Origin: PWND01 sp964601515
GTDB lineage: Bacteria > Bacteroidota > Bacteroidia > Bacteroidales > UBA7960
Length of the DNA stretch: 27,738 nt
Direction: 5' to 3'
Assembly (NCBI GenBank): GCA_964601515.1
Contig: CAZRNU010000029.1
Coordinates: 1-27,738, forward strand
Shown here: one piece after another, positions 7,296-15,206 of the stretch
Position numbering within the stretch: the stretch's first letter is position 1
How the letters are laid out: the number at the start of each line of letters is the position of its first letter
The notes under the pieces: model-generated
Databases searched by the model: none
What the model was told of the DNA's origin: nothing
Seen by the model: the letters and a program-made list of their open reading frames with translations, nothing else
Program-made: the position numbers and the translations under genes

Positions 7296-10202
7296 ATGAA
7301 TAAAGCATATATAATTTCTATTCTAAGTATGTTTGTTTTTCCTGCGATGATTGCTGCTCAGACTTATGATATCGCTGATAAATTTTGGGAAGAAGCAAAT
7401 GCTCAAGTTGATCAAGGCAATTATCTTAAAGCTGCTGAATTATTTGAGCTTAGTGCAGAAGCAGAAAGAATTTGCGAACACCCGAGAGAAGAAGATTTGT
7501 ACTTATCACTGAGATATGCCGGAGTGTATTATAATTGGTCGCGCAATTATAACAAAGCATTAGATCTGGCTATGGAAGCAACTTCCCTAAGTTTGAGACT
7601 CTATGGTTTAGACCACGAGAATTTCAGAACTATATATAATGATGTTGGTAATAATTTATTTAGTTTGGGGCTTTATAATGATGCTATTAGGGTTTTTAAT
7701 GAAGTAATAGAATTTGATAAAAAGAATAATTTGGAAAATTCCCATGCGCATTATGAAGTTTTAAACAATATTGCAAATAGTTATTATTTCATTGGTCAAT
7801 ATGAAATTGCAGCTCCGTTTTATATTAATCTTATAAATCTTACTAAGGAAAGTGATGTCAAAAAGGAGAATTATGCAATTTACCTTCTTAATGCAGCAAA
7901 CAATTTTAAAAGAATGGTGCTTTATAAAAAGGCATGGGAATATTATCTTGAAGCAGAGCTTGTTGCAAAAGAAATTTATGGTTCAGATCATATAAGGTTT
8001 GCATTTTTTGTGAATGAGCTTGGGTTGTTTTATTTGGAAAATAAAGTCTTTCATTTGGCAATTAGAAAATTCCGCGAAGCTGCCAATATAGCAGAAAATA
8101 CCCTTGGGAAAAACAGCGTGGATTATGGCAATTACTTGCATAATCTTGCTAATGCATATGCGCAGAATGAAGATCTTGAGCTTGCTCTTCCGTTATACTT
8201 TGAGTCTGCCGAATTATCCATAAGTAATTTTGATAGTAACGAATATACCGCTATTATAAGATTGAAAAACTTTGCAGCGTTTTTAAATATAACAGGTGAT
8301 TATAATAATGCAGTTATTTTTTACGAACAAGCACTTGAGCTTTACAAAGGTTTCATAGGAAGCTATAATGTTGGATATTTAGAATTGGTGATAGAAATTG
8401 CAGATTTTTATAAAACTAATGGAGATAAAACCAAAGCTCTTTCTTTTTATCAGGATTTATTGCAGAACTTTGACTTTAGCAGAATCAATGACTTTAATAC
8501 ATTTAATGAGGTGTTTTACAGTTTAATGATGCTAAATGAAAGCAATCTATTTGAGCAAGCATTGGCATTTTATGATAAATCATACAATCTACTACTTGAT
8601 AAGCTTACAGAAGGACTCAAATTATTCCCTGAAAAGGAAAAAGCTTTATTTGCAAACACGGTATCTCATAATTTTGAAATTTATCAGAGTTTCTTTTTTA
8701 GAAATAAAGATCATCCTGAGTCTGCCGGAAAAGTATTTGATATTGAGTTGGCCTCAAAAGGATTGGTTTTGAATTCAGCTCTAAATGTAAAAAACATTAT
8801 TTACTCGTCTGATGATGATTTTTTAATTAATTACTATGAAGATTTGATGAATGTGAAGGAGTTTTATACCTATAAAACAACGTCTTCGGTTATTGAAAGG
8901 CAAGAAAGTCTTAAAACGATTGAAGAAATTGAATCCACAGTTACATATATTACATCAGGAAGCCCAAAATATAATAGTATCGGAAAAACCAGATGGGTTG
9001 ATATTAAAAATGCGTTAAAGAAAAACGAAGTAGCAATTGAATTTTCTGCATTCAATTACCATAATGGAAATAGCTGGACAGATAGCATAATTTATACTGC
9101 TGCTATTTTGAAACATGGTGATATAAAGCCACATATTGTTTACTTATTTGAGCAAAGGGAAATTGATAATTTATTGGTTAAGGGGAGTAATGCGCTGGCT
9201 GTTAATGCTTTGTATCGCGGGGCATTTGCTCACAATGATGATTATATTGATTATAGTACCAATTTATATAGTTTGTTATGGAAGCCATTTGAATCTTTAA
9301 TTCCCGATGGAAGTACTGTTTTTTATTCACCATCAGGGATATTACACCAAATTGCTTTTTCTGCAATACCAGATGATAATGCAGATTTATTATCAGACAA
9401 ATACAAGCTTATGCGGGTTGGGACAACAGCATACATCATAGAAAGGGATACTTATTCTAAAATAGGCTTTGCGTCCATTGCCTTGTTTGGTGGCATAAAT
9501 TATGAAAGCATTGATAATGCGCCCTACAGTGGTTATTGGCAGTATTTACCGGGTTCACTTTTTGAGGTTGAAGCAATTGAATCACTTGCAAGTAATAATG
9601 AGGTTGAAAGTCAGGTATTTATTGGAGAAAATGCACTGGAGAGTAGCTTCAAGAGCCTTAATGGCCGTGTATCTGCTGATATAATTCATGTTGCGTCTCA
9701 TGGCTTTTTTTATCCAAATCCACGAAAAGCCGAAGAAGCCATTGATTATACCTTAAATCAGGGTCATGTTTACTCAAAATCAGACAATCCTTTAAACAGG
9801 TCAGGATTACTATTTGCCGGTGCTAATGCTAACTGGGGAAAAGCAACACGAGAAAACACAGAAGATGATGGGATTCTAACAGCTACAGAAGTTTCAAACC
9901 TTTATTTTGGGAATACAAAACTTGTTGTTTTGTCTGCATGTGAAACCGGATTAGGAGATATTGAAGGAAATGAAGGAGTTTTTGGCTTGCAACGTGCTTT
10001 CAAATTAGCAGGAGTAGATTATCTTCTAATGAGTTTATGGAAAGTGCCCGATAAAGAAACCGCAGAATTTATGAAGGTATTTTACGAATCCTTATTTTCA
10101 GAAAATTCTATTCTCGATGCCTTTCAAACAGCACAAAAGTATATGAAATCAAAATACCCCAACGACCCATATAAATGGGCAGCATTTGTTTTAATGAGGT
10201 AG
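7296..10202 (+). CDS. Secreted TPR-CHAT protease
   Basis: 968 residues. I chose the ATG at 7296 because it gives a typical signal peptide (MNKAYIISILSMFVFPAMIA, then AQ); the ATG at 7191 would add 35 residues with no export signal. After the signal come many TPR-type helical repeats (about residues 25-480; recurring patterns such as NYNKALDLA, GLYNDAIRVFNE, GDYNNAVIFYEQALELY), a helical linker, then a C-terminal CHAT domain (about 640-968). CHAT is a caspase-related cysteine peptidase fold. The dyad is visible: His802 in HVASHGFF and Cys882 in VVLSACETGLG. The downstream GNEGVFGLQRAFKLAG and LMSLWKVPD segments are also typical. In characterised systems TPR-CHAT proteins are proteases that act after sensing a partner. 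An export signal on one is notable and suggests a periplasmic or surface role. Substrate unknown. Confidence 0.9.
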   Translation: MNKAYIISILSMFVFPAMIAAQTYDIADKFWEEANAQVDQGNYLKAAELFELSAEAERICEHPREEDLYLSLRYAGVYYNWSRNYNKALDLAMEATSLSLRLYGLDHENFRTIYNDVGNNLFSLGLYNDAIRVFNEVIEFDKKNNLENSHAHYEVLNNIANSYYFIGQYEIAAPFYINLINLTKESDVKKENYAIYLLNAANNFKRMVLYKKAWEYYLEAELVAKEIYGSDHIRFAFFVNELGLFYLENKVFHLAIRKFREAANIAENTLGKNSVDYGNYLHNLANAYAQNEDLELALPLYFESAELSISNFDSNEYTAIIRLKNFAAFLNITGDYNNAVIFYEQALELYKGFIGSYNVGYLELVIEIADFYKTNGDKTKALSFYQDLLQNFDFSRINDFNTFNEVFYSLMMLNESNLFEQALAFYDKSYNLLLDKLTEGLKLFPEKEKALFANTVSHNFEIYQSFFFRNKDHPESAGKVFDIELASKGLVLNSALNVKNIIYSSDDDFLINYYEDLMNVKEFYTYKTTSSVIERQESLKTIEEIESTVTYITSGSPKYNSIGKTRWVDIKNALKKNEVAIEFSAFNYHNGNSWTDSIIYTAAILKHGDIKPHIVYLFEQREIDNLLVKGSNALAVNALYRGAFAHNDDYIDYSTNLYSLLWKPFESLIPDGSTVFYSPSGILHQIAFSAIPDDNADLLSDKYKLMRVGTTAYIIERDTYSKIGFASIALFGGINYESIDNAPYSGYWQYLPGSLFEVEAIESLASNNEVESQVFIGENALESSFKSLNGRVSADIIHVASHGFFYPNPRKAEEAIDYTLNQGHVYSKSDNPLNRSGLLFAGANANWGKATRENTEDDGILTATEVSNLYFGNTKLVVLSACETGLGDIEGNEGVFGLQRAFKLAGVDYLLMSLWKVPDKETAEFMKVFYESLFSENSILDAFQTAQKYMKSKYPNDPYKWAAFVLMR

Positions 10203-10254
10203 GGAGTAAAACCCTCATTCTTTCTTGCATCTCTGTTATTTAATCCTCGTAAAA

Positions 10255-10292
10255 TCTGCCCAAATCCGTTGCATCCGTAATATCCGCGTTCC
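10255..10292 (-). repeat. CGGAT-type short repeat array, inverted relative to the copy at 10362
   Basis: Read on the minus strand it consists of units ACGCGGAT, ATTACGGAT, GCAACGGAT and a diverged TTGGGCAGAT. Units are 9 bases long except the last, which is 10. This spacing is the same as in the 39-bp repeat at 10362, although the sequence differs. It lies about 70 bases from that repeat in the opposite orientation. Confidence 0.65.
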
Positions 10293-10361
10293 AATTGATT
10301 GTAAAAACAATCGAATCATCTGCATTATCCACACCTTTGTGCAAACATTCAAAATCTTATA

Positions 10362-10400
10362 GCACACGGATGACGCGGATTAGACGGATAATCGCGGATA
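10362..10400 (+). repeat. 39-bp direct repeat, copy A
   Basis: Made of units CACACGGAT, GACGCGGAT, TAGACGGAT and AATCGCGGAT. It is identical over 39 bases to positions 11913-11951, on the other side of the ATPase gene, while the sequence outside both copies differs. Confidence 0.95.
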
Positions 10401-10470
10401 AAATTATTTGGAATTGAATAGATGGGTAGCCAAAGATATACTGGAGCTATTTAAAAATCACAGAAAAATT

Positions 10471-10503
10471 TTTGACTTATTAATACAAAAATATGTATCT
10501 TTG
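10471..10503 (+). promoter_or_regulatory. Bacteroidota-type promoter for the ATPase gene
   Basis: A TTTG element at 10471-10474 and TATCTTTG at 10496-10503, separated by 21 bases, fit the primary sigma factor consensus known from Bacteroides (TTTG, then TAnnTTTG). The start codon is 45 bases further on. It lies inside the repeat-bounded segment, so the ATPase gene carries its own promoter. Confidence 0.7.
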
Positions 10504-10548
10504 TACAAGGAAATATAAACCTGATTATGTATTTATTGAAAGATAAAT

Positions 10549-11820
10549 ATGAAAAAAGAACTTTTTAAAAAAATCATTCGTGATAATCAGGAACACATTC
10601 CTGAACGTATGCCAAGAGAACTTGAATTACCTTTGGATTCATCAAAAATTATATCTCTTATCGGCAGTAGAAGAAGTGGGAAAACAAGTGTTTTTTATTA
10701 CACAATTCACAAGCTAAGAAAAAGCCTTGCTGCTGAAAACATTGTTTACCTGAGTTTTGATGATGACCGTATGTATGGGTTCTCTCTATCTGATTTTCAG
10801 GTTCTACTGGATGCTTATTTTGAGATGTATCCGGCTAAGAAGAATGAAGTGGTTTATTTCTTCTTTGATGAAATTCAAAATATTCCAAATTGGGAGCTGT
10901 TTATCAGAAGAATTTATGATACAGAGAAATGCAGAATATTTCTCACAGGTTCTTCTTCAAGGTTGTTAAGTAAAGAGATTTCTACCGGTTTAAGAGGGCG
11001 CACAGTTACATATACATTATTCCCATTGAGTTTTTCGGAATTTTTGAGTTTTAAATCTGTAAAACCAGATATATACAGTTCTGCTCAATCAGCCCTGATA
11101 AAAAATGAATTATATAATTATATCGAAACAGGAGGCTTCCCTGAGCTACTCTTAGAAAACGATTTAAAAGAAAAGATACTCAGGGAATATATTGATATGA
11201 TTATATACAAAGATTTGATTGAACGTTATAATGTAAGTAATTTGTTCCTGATAAAGTATCTCGTAAAATACTGCTTCACAAACATCTCTACTCTATTGAG
11301 TATTAACAGGGTTTATAATATTCTCACATCAATGGGAAAAAGTGTTTCCAAGAACACTTTGTACGATTATTTTGGCTATTTAGAAGATGCCATGATATTA
11401 TACCAGATTCCTGTTTTTTCTGATTCTGCTTCTGTTCAGCAACGAAATCCCAAAAAAATGTATGTTGTGGATATTGGGTTGAAAAAAGCAGTTTCTTTTG
11501 AGGAAGACAGGGGAAAGGTATTTGAAAATATTGTTTTCAATCAACTTAAAAGAAAGTATGATGATATTTATTATTACAAAAACGAACAGGAAATTGATTT
11601 TATATATTTTACCAAAGGAAAACCTCATCTAATAAATGTGTCACACGATATTGATAATGAAGAAACCTATAAAAGAGAATTAAACGGTTTGTTTTCAACC
11701 ATGAAACAGCTAAAACTGAAGGAAAGTTTGTTAATAACCGATTATTTGGAAAAAGAAGAACAGTATGAAGATGTGGTTATTAGAATTGTTCCTCTTTGGA
11801 AATGGTTGATTGTGGAATAA
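10549..11820 (+). CDS. AAA-type ATPase with DUF4143-like C-terminal domain
   Basis: 423 residues. The N-terminal AAA_14-type domain has Walker A GSRRSGKT (residues 39-46), Walker B VVYFFFDEIQ (D107, E108) and a sensor-like FLTGSSSRLL (131-140). The C-terminal region (about 210-423) resembles DUF4143, related to the PD-(D/E)XK nuclease fold: VFENIVFNQL, then YYYKNEQEIDFIY. The segment expected to read like (E/Q)xK instead reads INVS, so nuclease activity is doubtful; related proteins often look the same here. These ATPases are common, multi-copy accessory genes in Bacteroidota and their function is not known. The gene has its own promoter and terminator and is bracketed by the 39-bp direct repeat, so it looks like an independent cassette. 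No signal peptide, unlike the protease genes on both sides. Confidence 0.88.
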   Translation: MKKELFKKIIRDNQEHIPERMPRELELPLDSSKIISLIGSRRSGKTSVFYYTIHKLRKSLAAENIVYLSFDDDRMYGFSLSDFQVLLDAYFEMYPAKKNEVVYFFFDEIQNIPNWELFIRRIYDTEKCRIFLTGSSSRLLSKEISTGLRGRTVTYTLFPLSFSEFLSFKSVKPDIYSSAQSALIKNELYNYIETGGFPELLLENDLKEKILREYIDMIIYKDLIERYNVSNLFLIKYLVKYCFTNISTLLSINRVYNILTSMGKSVSKNTLYDYFGYLEDAMILYQIPVFSDSASVQQRNPKKMYVVDIGLKKAVSFEEDRGKVFENIVFNQLKRKYDDIYYYKNEQEIDFIYFTKGKPHLINVSHDIDNEETYKRELNGLFSTMKQLKLKESLLITDYLEKEEQYEDVVIRIVPLWKWLIVE

Positions 11821-11845
11821 AATTTCGAAATCAAAATAAATGTTT

Positions 11846-11869
11846 AGGCCGGGCTTGACCGGCCTTTTT
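11846..11869 (+). terminator. Intrinsic terminator of the ATPase gene
   Basis: AGGCCGG at 11846-11852 pairs with CCGGCCT at 11859-11865 across a 6-nt loop and is followed by four more T. It lies 26 bases after the stop codon. Confidence 0.85.
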
Positions 11870-11912
11870 GATAATAAATGATGAATTGATAGGGACAGGA
11901 CTTGGTCTGTCC

Positions 11913-11951
11913 GCACACGGATGACGCGGATTAGACGGATAATCGCGGATA
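11913..11951 (+). repeat. 39-bp direct repeat, copy B
   Basis: Identical to copy A at 10362-10400, in the same orientation and 1551 bases away. It begins directly after the small GGACAG/CTGTCC hairpin and ends five bases before an open frame that lacks a start near the repeat. Confidence 0.95.
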
Positions 11952-11955
11952 TTAA

Positions 11956-12105
11956 ATCAAAAAGAATTTTAACTACATCAATGCTGAATTAAGAATGTTT
12001 AAAGATAATATTCAGCTTTATCATGCAATAGTAAACAGCTCTAAAACCGACCTTGATGATTTGGTGAAGAAAATTATAGATGAGGTGGTGAAGTATGTGA
12101 AGTAG
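11956..12105 (+). pseudogene. Possible C-terminal remnant of a disrupted gene
   Basis: An open frame of 49 codons runs from just after repeat copy B (upstream in-frame stop at 11953) to TAG at 12103. The only ATG is at 11995, giving 36 residues. The peptide (…AELRMFKDNIQLYHAIVN…, ending VVKYVK) is amphipathic and helical, as at the end of a larger protein, and is followed by a strong terminator as a real gene would be. I do not recognise the family. It may be the tail of a gene cut by the repeat-bounded cassette, or simply chance. Confidence 0.3.
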
Positions 12106-12124
12106 TTGTAGCTCATTTTAAAAG

Positions 12125-12166
12125 AAAATACGGCTCAATATCGTGACTATTTGAGCCGTATTTTTT
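12125..12166. terminator. Long-stem bidirectional terminator
   Basis: A perfect 14-bp stem, AAAATACGGCTCAA at 12125-12138 with TTGAGCCGTATTTT at 12151-12164, encloses a 12-nt loop. A and T runs on the two sides suit termination on both strands. A further copy of the arm TTTGAGCCGTA occurs at about 12173-12183 and could pair with the same left arm instead. Confidence 0.85.
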
Positions 12167-12235
12167 ATATTTTTGAGCCGTAAATTAAAACTATATGATT
12201 GATAAAAAGGAATTAGAAATAATTGAGCTTTAAGG

Positions 12236-12274
12236 AAGTATTTATTGACCAATTTAAATTTGCTGTAAATACTT
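12236..12274 (+). promoter_or_regulatory. Inverted repeat around a candidate -7 box
   Basis: AAGTATTTA at 12236-12244 and TAAATACTT at 12266-12274 form a perfect 9-bp inverted repeat. Between the arms lies TAAATTTG (12255-12262), an exact match to the Bacteroidota -7 consensus. No TTTG is seen at the usual -33 distance. This could be an operator over the promoter of the WD40-caspase gene, 76 bases before its start codon. AT-rich sequence produces such repeats by chance fairly often. Confidence 0.35.
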
Positions 12275-12337
12275 ACTTTTAACAACACAATTAATAAAAA
12301 CGAGCCACAACAATTACTCTTACGGCATTTTATAACT

Positions 12338-15190
12338 ATGAAGAAACTTTTAGTATATACAGCATTATGTATTTGTAATATTGTATTTACTTCAAATCAC
12401 CTGATTGCACAAAATGTAAGGCTGGGCTTGCCTGTTGGACATACATTTTTTGTTTACACCGCATCCTTTAGTCCCGATGCCAGAAGAGTACTAACCGCGT
12501 CATTAGACAACACAGTAAAAATATGGGACGTAAAAACGGGGAAATTACTTTTAACCATCGATGGGAATAAACAATCTGTTACATATGCCAAATTTAGCCC
12601 CGACGGAAGTAAAATCATAACTTCATCAAACGATAATACAATAAAAACATGGGATTCGTTTACCGGAGAATTACTTGAATCGCATCTCGGAAAAATAGTA
12701 GGAAGGGATACCATTGACTATAGTTTTGATCTTAAGAAATATGTTACTTGTAAGTGGGGTAATGCCGCAAGAATATGGGATAACGAAACAGGAGAACTTT
12801 TAACAACCCTTTCAGGTCTTACATTTGGATTAAATTCAGCATCATTTGGCTTTGAAGATGAAATGATACTTTACATTTCCCGTGATGGTTCTTTAAAGAT
12901 ATGGAGTTTAAATAAGGCAATACTGCAAGGGACCTCCAAGGTCCATTCCGATCAAATCAATTCTTTCTCTTTAAGTCCTGATGGGAAGAAAGTTGTTTCT
13001 GCATCAAATGATAAAAAGGCAAAACTTTGGGATATTGAAACAGGAAATCTATTAAGCATACTTGATAATCATTCTCTTGGTGTTATAACCGCTCAGTTTA
13101 GTCCTGATGGGAAACTTATAATTACAACATCTTTTGATAAAACTGCAAAAATATGGGATGCAAATAATTACAATCTGTTGGCTACACTTGAAGGGCATGG
13201 TAGCGCAGTAAATTGTGCATCCTTTAGTGCTGATGGAAAAAAGGTTGTTACCTCAACCTATCTCGATAGTTCAGTCTATATATGGGATGTTCAGAGCGGA
13301 AAATTGCTTAAACAGATTGATGGAATAAATTCTATGGTTTCAACAGCAGTTTTTAATCCTATGGGTGATAGAGTTGCAACTGCCTGCCTTGATGGTACAA
13401 CCAAAGTATGGGATGTGAAAACAGGTGAATTGTTGCACAGCCTCGATGATAATAACTATTTCATCATCTCTGTTGCTTATAGCCCCGATGGTAATAGCAT
13501 TGTAACTACATCGTTAGATAATTCGTGTAATATTTGGGATGCAGAGTCAGGTAAACTGGTTACTTCACTTGAAGGGCATAATAAATTTGTAGTATCAGCA
13601 GAGATATCCGCTAATGCGGAACAAATCCTTACGACTTCGGGTGATCATACTGCAAAAGTGTGGGATATGAAAACGGGTAAGTTGATTCATACACTTGAAG
13701 GGCACACTAGGGAGCTGAATGCTGCAAATTTTTCCAGAGATTCTAAAAGAATTGTTACAACGGGCGATGATCATAAAATTGGGATTTGGGATACTGAAAC
13801 CGGAGAATTGCTATTACAACTTTTTCAGTTGAAAGACAACGATTATTTGAACCTAACACCCGATAAATACTACTTTGGGTCTCATGGAGCTATCAAAGAA
13901 CTCTACTGGATCATTGACAACACCAAAATCTACACCTTCGAGCAATTCGACCTCAAATACAACCGCCCCGATATAGTGCTCAAAAGGCTTGGTTATGCCT
14001 CGCAGGAACTTATTGATGCCTATTATCAGGCATACCAAAAACGTATCAGAAGGATGGGCTTTACAGAAGAACAACTTAGCGGGGATTTTCATGTGCCGGA
14101 ATCAGCAATAGAGAATTTTGAATATATGCCTGTTATTGAGTTGGAAGAAATTGAGCTGGATCTGAACTTTCACGACAGTAAATACAATCTCGACCGTTAC
14201 AACATCTGGATTAATGAAGTGCCGCTGTTTGGCATGCAGGGAAAAAGCATCAGGCATCTGAATACTGATAAGCATTCAGTGAAGGAGATCATCCATTTAT
14301 CAGAAGGCTTAAATAAAATCCAGGTGTCATGTCTCAATGAAGCCGGAGCGGAATCCTATAAGGAAACAGTAGAAATAACCTACACTCCCAAAGAGCCAAC
14401 TTCTCAAAAACTATATTTCATAGGTATTGGAGTTGATGAGTATTTGCAACCCGGTCTGAATTTGCAATATTCTGTAAAGGATATTCGGGATCTAAGTGTA
14501 TCTCTGTTAGAAAAGTATGGCAACGATATTATAATTGACACATTATTCAATCATAACGTAAATAGAGAAAATTTAAAAGCCTTGAAGGAAACATTGCTTA
14601 AGTCGGATATTAATGACAAAGTGATAATTTCCTTTTCCGGTCATGGTTTGTTGAGTTCGGACTACGACTATTATCTTGCAACTCATGAAACCGACTTCAG
14701 TAACCCTGAAATTTCAAGCATTCCTTATGAAGACTTTGAGTGGCTTCTGGATAGCATCCCTGCAAGGAAGAAACTTTTGCTTATTGATGCATGCCACAGT
14801 GGAGAAGTAGATAAAGATGAGATGCTAGCAATGGAGCTTGCAGAAAATGTCAGCGGTGCAAAAGGGGCGAGGATAGAATATAGCTATGAGCCTACACTAG
14901 GTATAAAAAACAGTTTTGAACTAATGCAGGAACTTTTCGCCAATCTAAACAGAGGTATTGGAGCTACAGTAATATCGGCTGCTGCCGGCACACAGTATGC
15001 CTATGAACGAGGCGATTTGGCTAATGGGGTCTTCACATACAGCATACTGGAGTTGATGAGCCAGAAGGAGGAAATCAGGGTGAGCGAGTTGAAATCGCTG
15101 GTTGGCCAACGCGTAGAGGAACTCACCAATGGCATGCAAAAACCCACCAGCCGTAGCGAAAGTTTGGATTTTGACTGGAGGGTGTGGTAA
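12338..15190 (+). CDS. Secreted WD40-repeat protein with C-terminal caspase (peptidase C14) domain
   Basis: 950 residues. A signal peptide (MKKLLVYTALCICNIVF..., ending near LIAQ) precedes 11 WD40 repeats spanning residues 35-490. Their terminal motifs (KIWD, KTWD, RIWD, KIWS, KLWD, KIWD, YIWD, KVWD, NIWD, KVWD, GIWD) recur every 42-43 residues. A linker (about 500-685) follows, then a caspase domain: KLYFIGIGVDEY (691-702), catalytic His769 in SFSGHG and Cys819 in LLIDACHSG. The C-terminal VISAAAGTQYAYE part corresponds to the p10 region. WD40-caspase fusions are known in bacteria and are thought to couple ligand sensing to proteolysis; here the export signal places it outside the cytoplasm. 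It converges on the next caspase gene with a 16-base gap. The linker and the C-terminal end look richer in G+C than the repeats. Confidence 0.92.
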   Translation: MKKLLVYTALCICNIVFTSNHLIAQNVRLGLPVGHTFFVYTASFSPDARRVLTASLDNTVKIWDVKTGKLLLTIDGNKQSVTYAKFSPDGSKIITSSNDNTIKTWDSFTGELLESHLGKIVGRDTIDYSFDLKKYVTCKWGNAARIWDNETGELLTTLSGLTFGLNSASFGFEDEMILYISRDGSLKIWSLNKAILQGTSKVHSDQINSFSLSPDGKKVVSASNDKKAKLWDIETGNLLSILDNHSLGVITAQFSPDGKLIITTSFDKTAKIWDANNYNLLATLEGHGSAVNCASFSADGKKVVTSTYLDSSVYIWDVQSGKLLKQIDGINSMVSTAVFNPMGDRVATACLDGTTKVWDVKTGELLHSLDDNNYFIISVAYSPDGNSIVTTSLDNSCNIWDAESGKLVTSLEGHNKFVVSAEISANAEQILTTSGDHTAKVWDMKTGKLIHTLEGHTRELNAANFSRDSKRIVTTGDDHKIGIWDTETGELLLQLFQLKDNDYLNLTPDKYYFGSHGAIKELYWIIDNTKIYTFEQFDLKYNRPDIVLKRLGYASQELIDAYYQAYQKRIRRMGFTEEQLSGDFHVPESAIENFEYMPVIELEEIELDLNFHDSKYNLDRYNIWINEVPLFGMQGKSIRHLNTDKHSVKEIIHLSEGLNKIQVSCLNEAGAESYKETVEITYTPKEPTSQKLYFIGIGVDEYLQPGLNLQYSVKDIRDLSVSLLEKYGNDIIIDTLFNHNVNRENLKALKETLLKSDINDKVIISFSGHGLLSSDYDYYLATHETDFSNPEISSIPYEDFEWLLDSIPARKKLLLIDACHSGEVDKDEMLAMELAENVSGAKGARIEYSYEPTLGIKNSFELMQELFANLNRGIGATVISAAAGTQYAYERGDLANGVFTYSILELMSQKEEIRVSELKSLVGQRVEELTNGMQKPTSRSESLDFDWRVW

Positions 15191-15206
15191 TATATTGTGA
15201 ATTATC

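Larger units (their letters stand above)
10203..10548. other. Intergenic region with CGGAT repeat arrays and a promoter
   Basis: No gene is visible in these 346 bases. They hold an inverted CGGAT-type array (10255-10292), a small hairpin (GATTGT, AAAA, ACAATC at 10297-10312), a direct CGGAT array (10362-10400) that recurs exactly beyond the next gene, and a good promoter at 10471-10503. Confidence 0.7.
11821..12337. other. Intergenic region between the ATPase and WD40-caspase genes
   Basis: About 517 bases. In order it holds the ATPase terminator, a small hairpin (GGACAG at 11893 with CTGTCC at 11907), 39-bp repeat copy B, a 50-codon open stretch that looks like the end of a lost gene, a long-stem terminator, an extra copy of one terminator arm, and an inverted repeat around a candidate -7 box. 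Confidence 0.7.

Noticed and set aside
7296..12300. A type III-E CRISPR-like system because of the TPR-CHAT gene
   Set aside because: No repeat-spacer array and no Cas gene is seen, and the TPR-CHAT protein has a signal peptide. The 39-bp repeats are two copies 1.5 kb apart, not an array.
15191..15206. Terminator between the two converging caspase genes
   Set aside because: Only 16 bases lie between the stops and they contain no hairpin; overlapping transcripts are possible.
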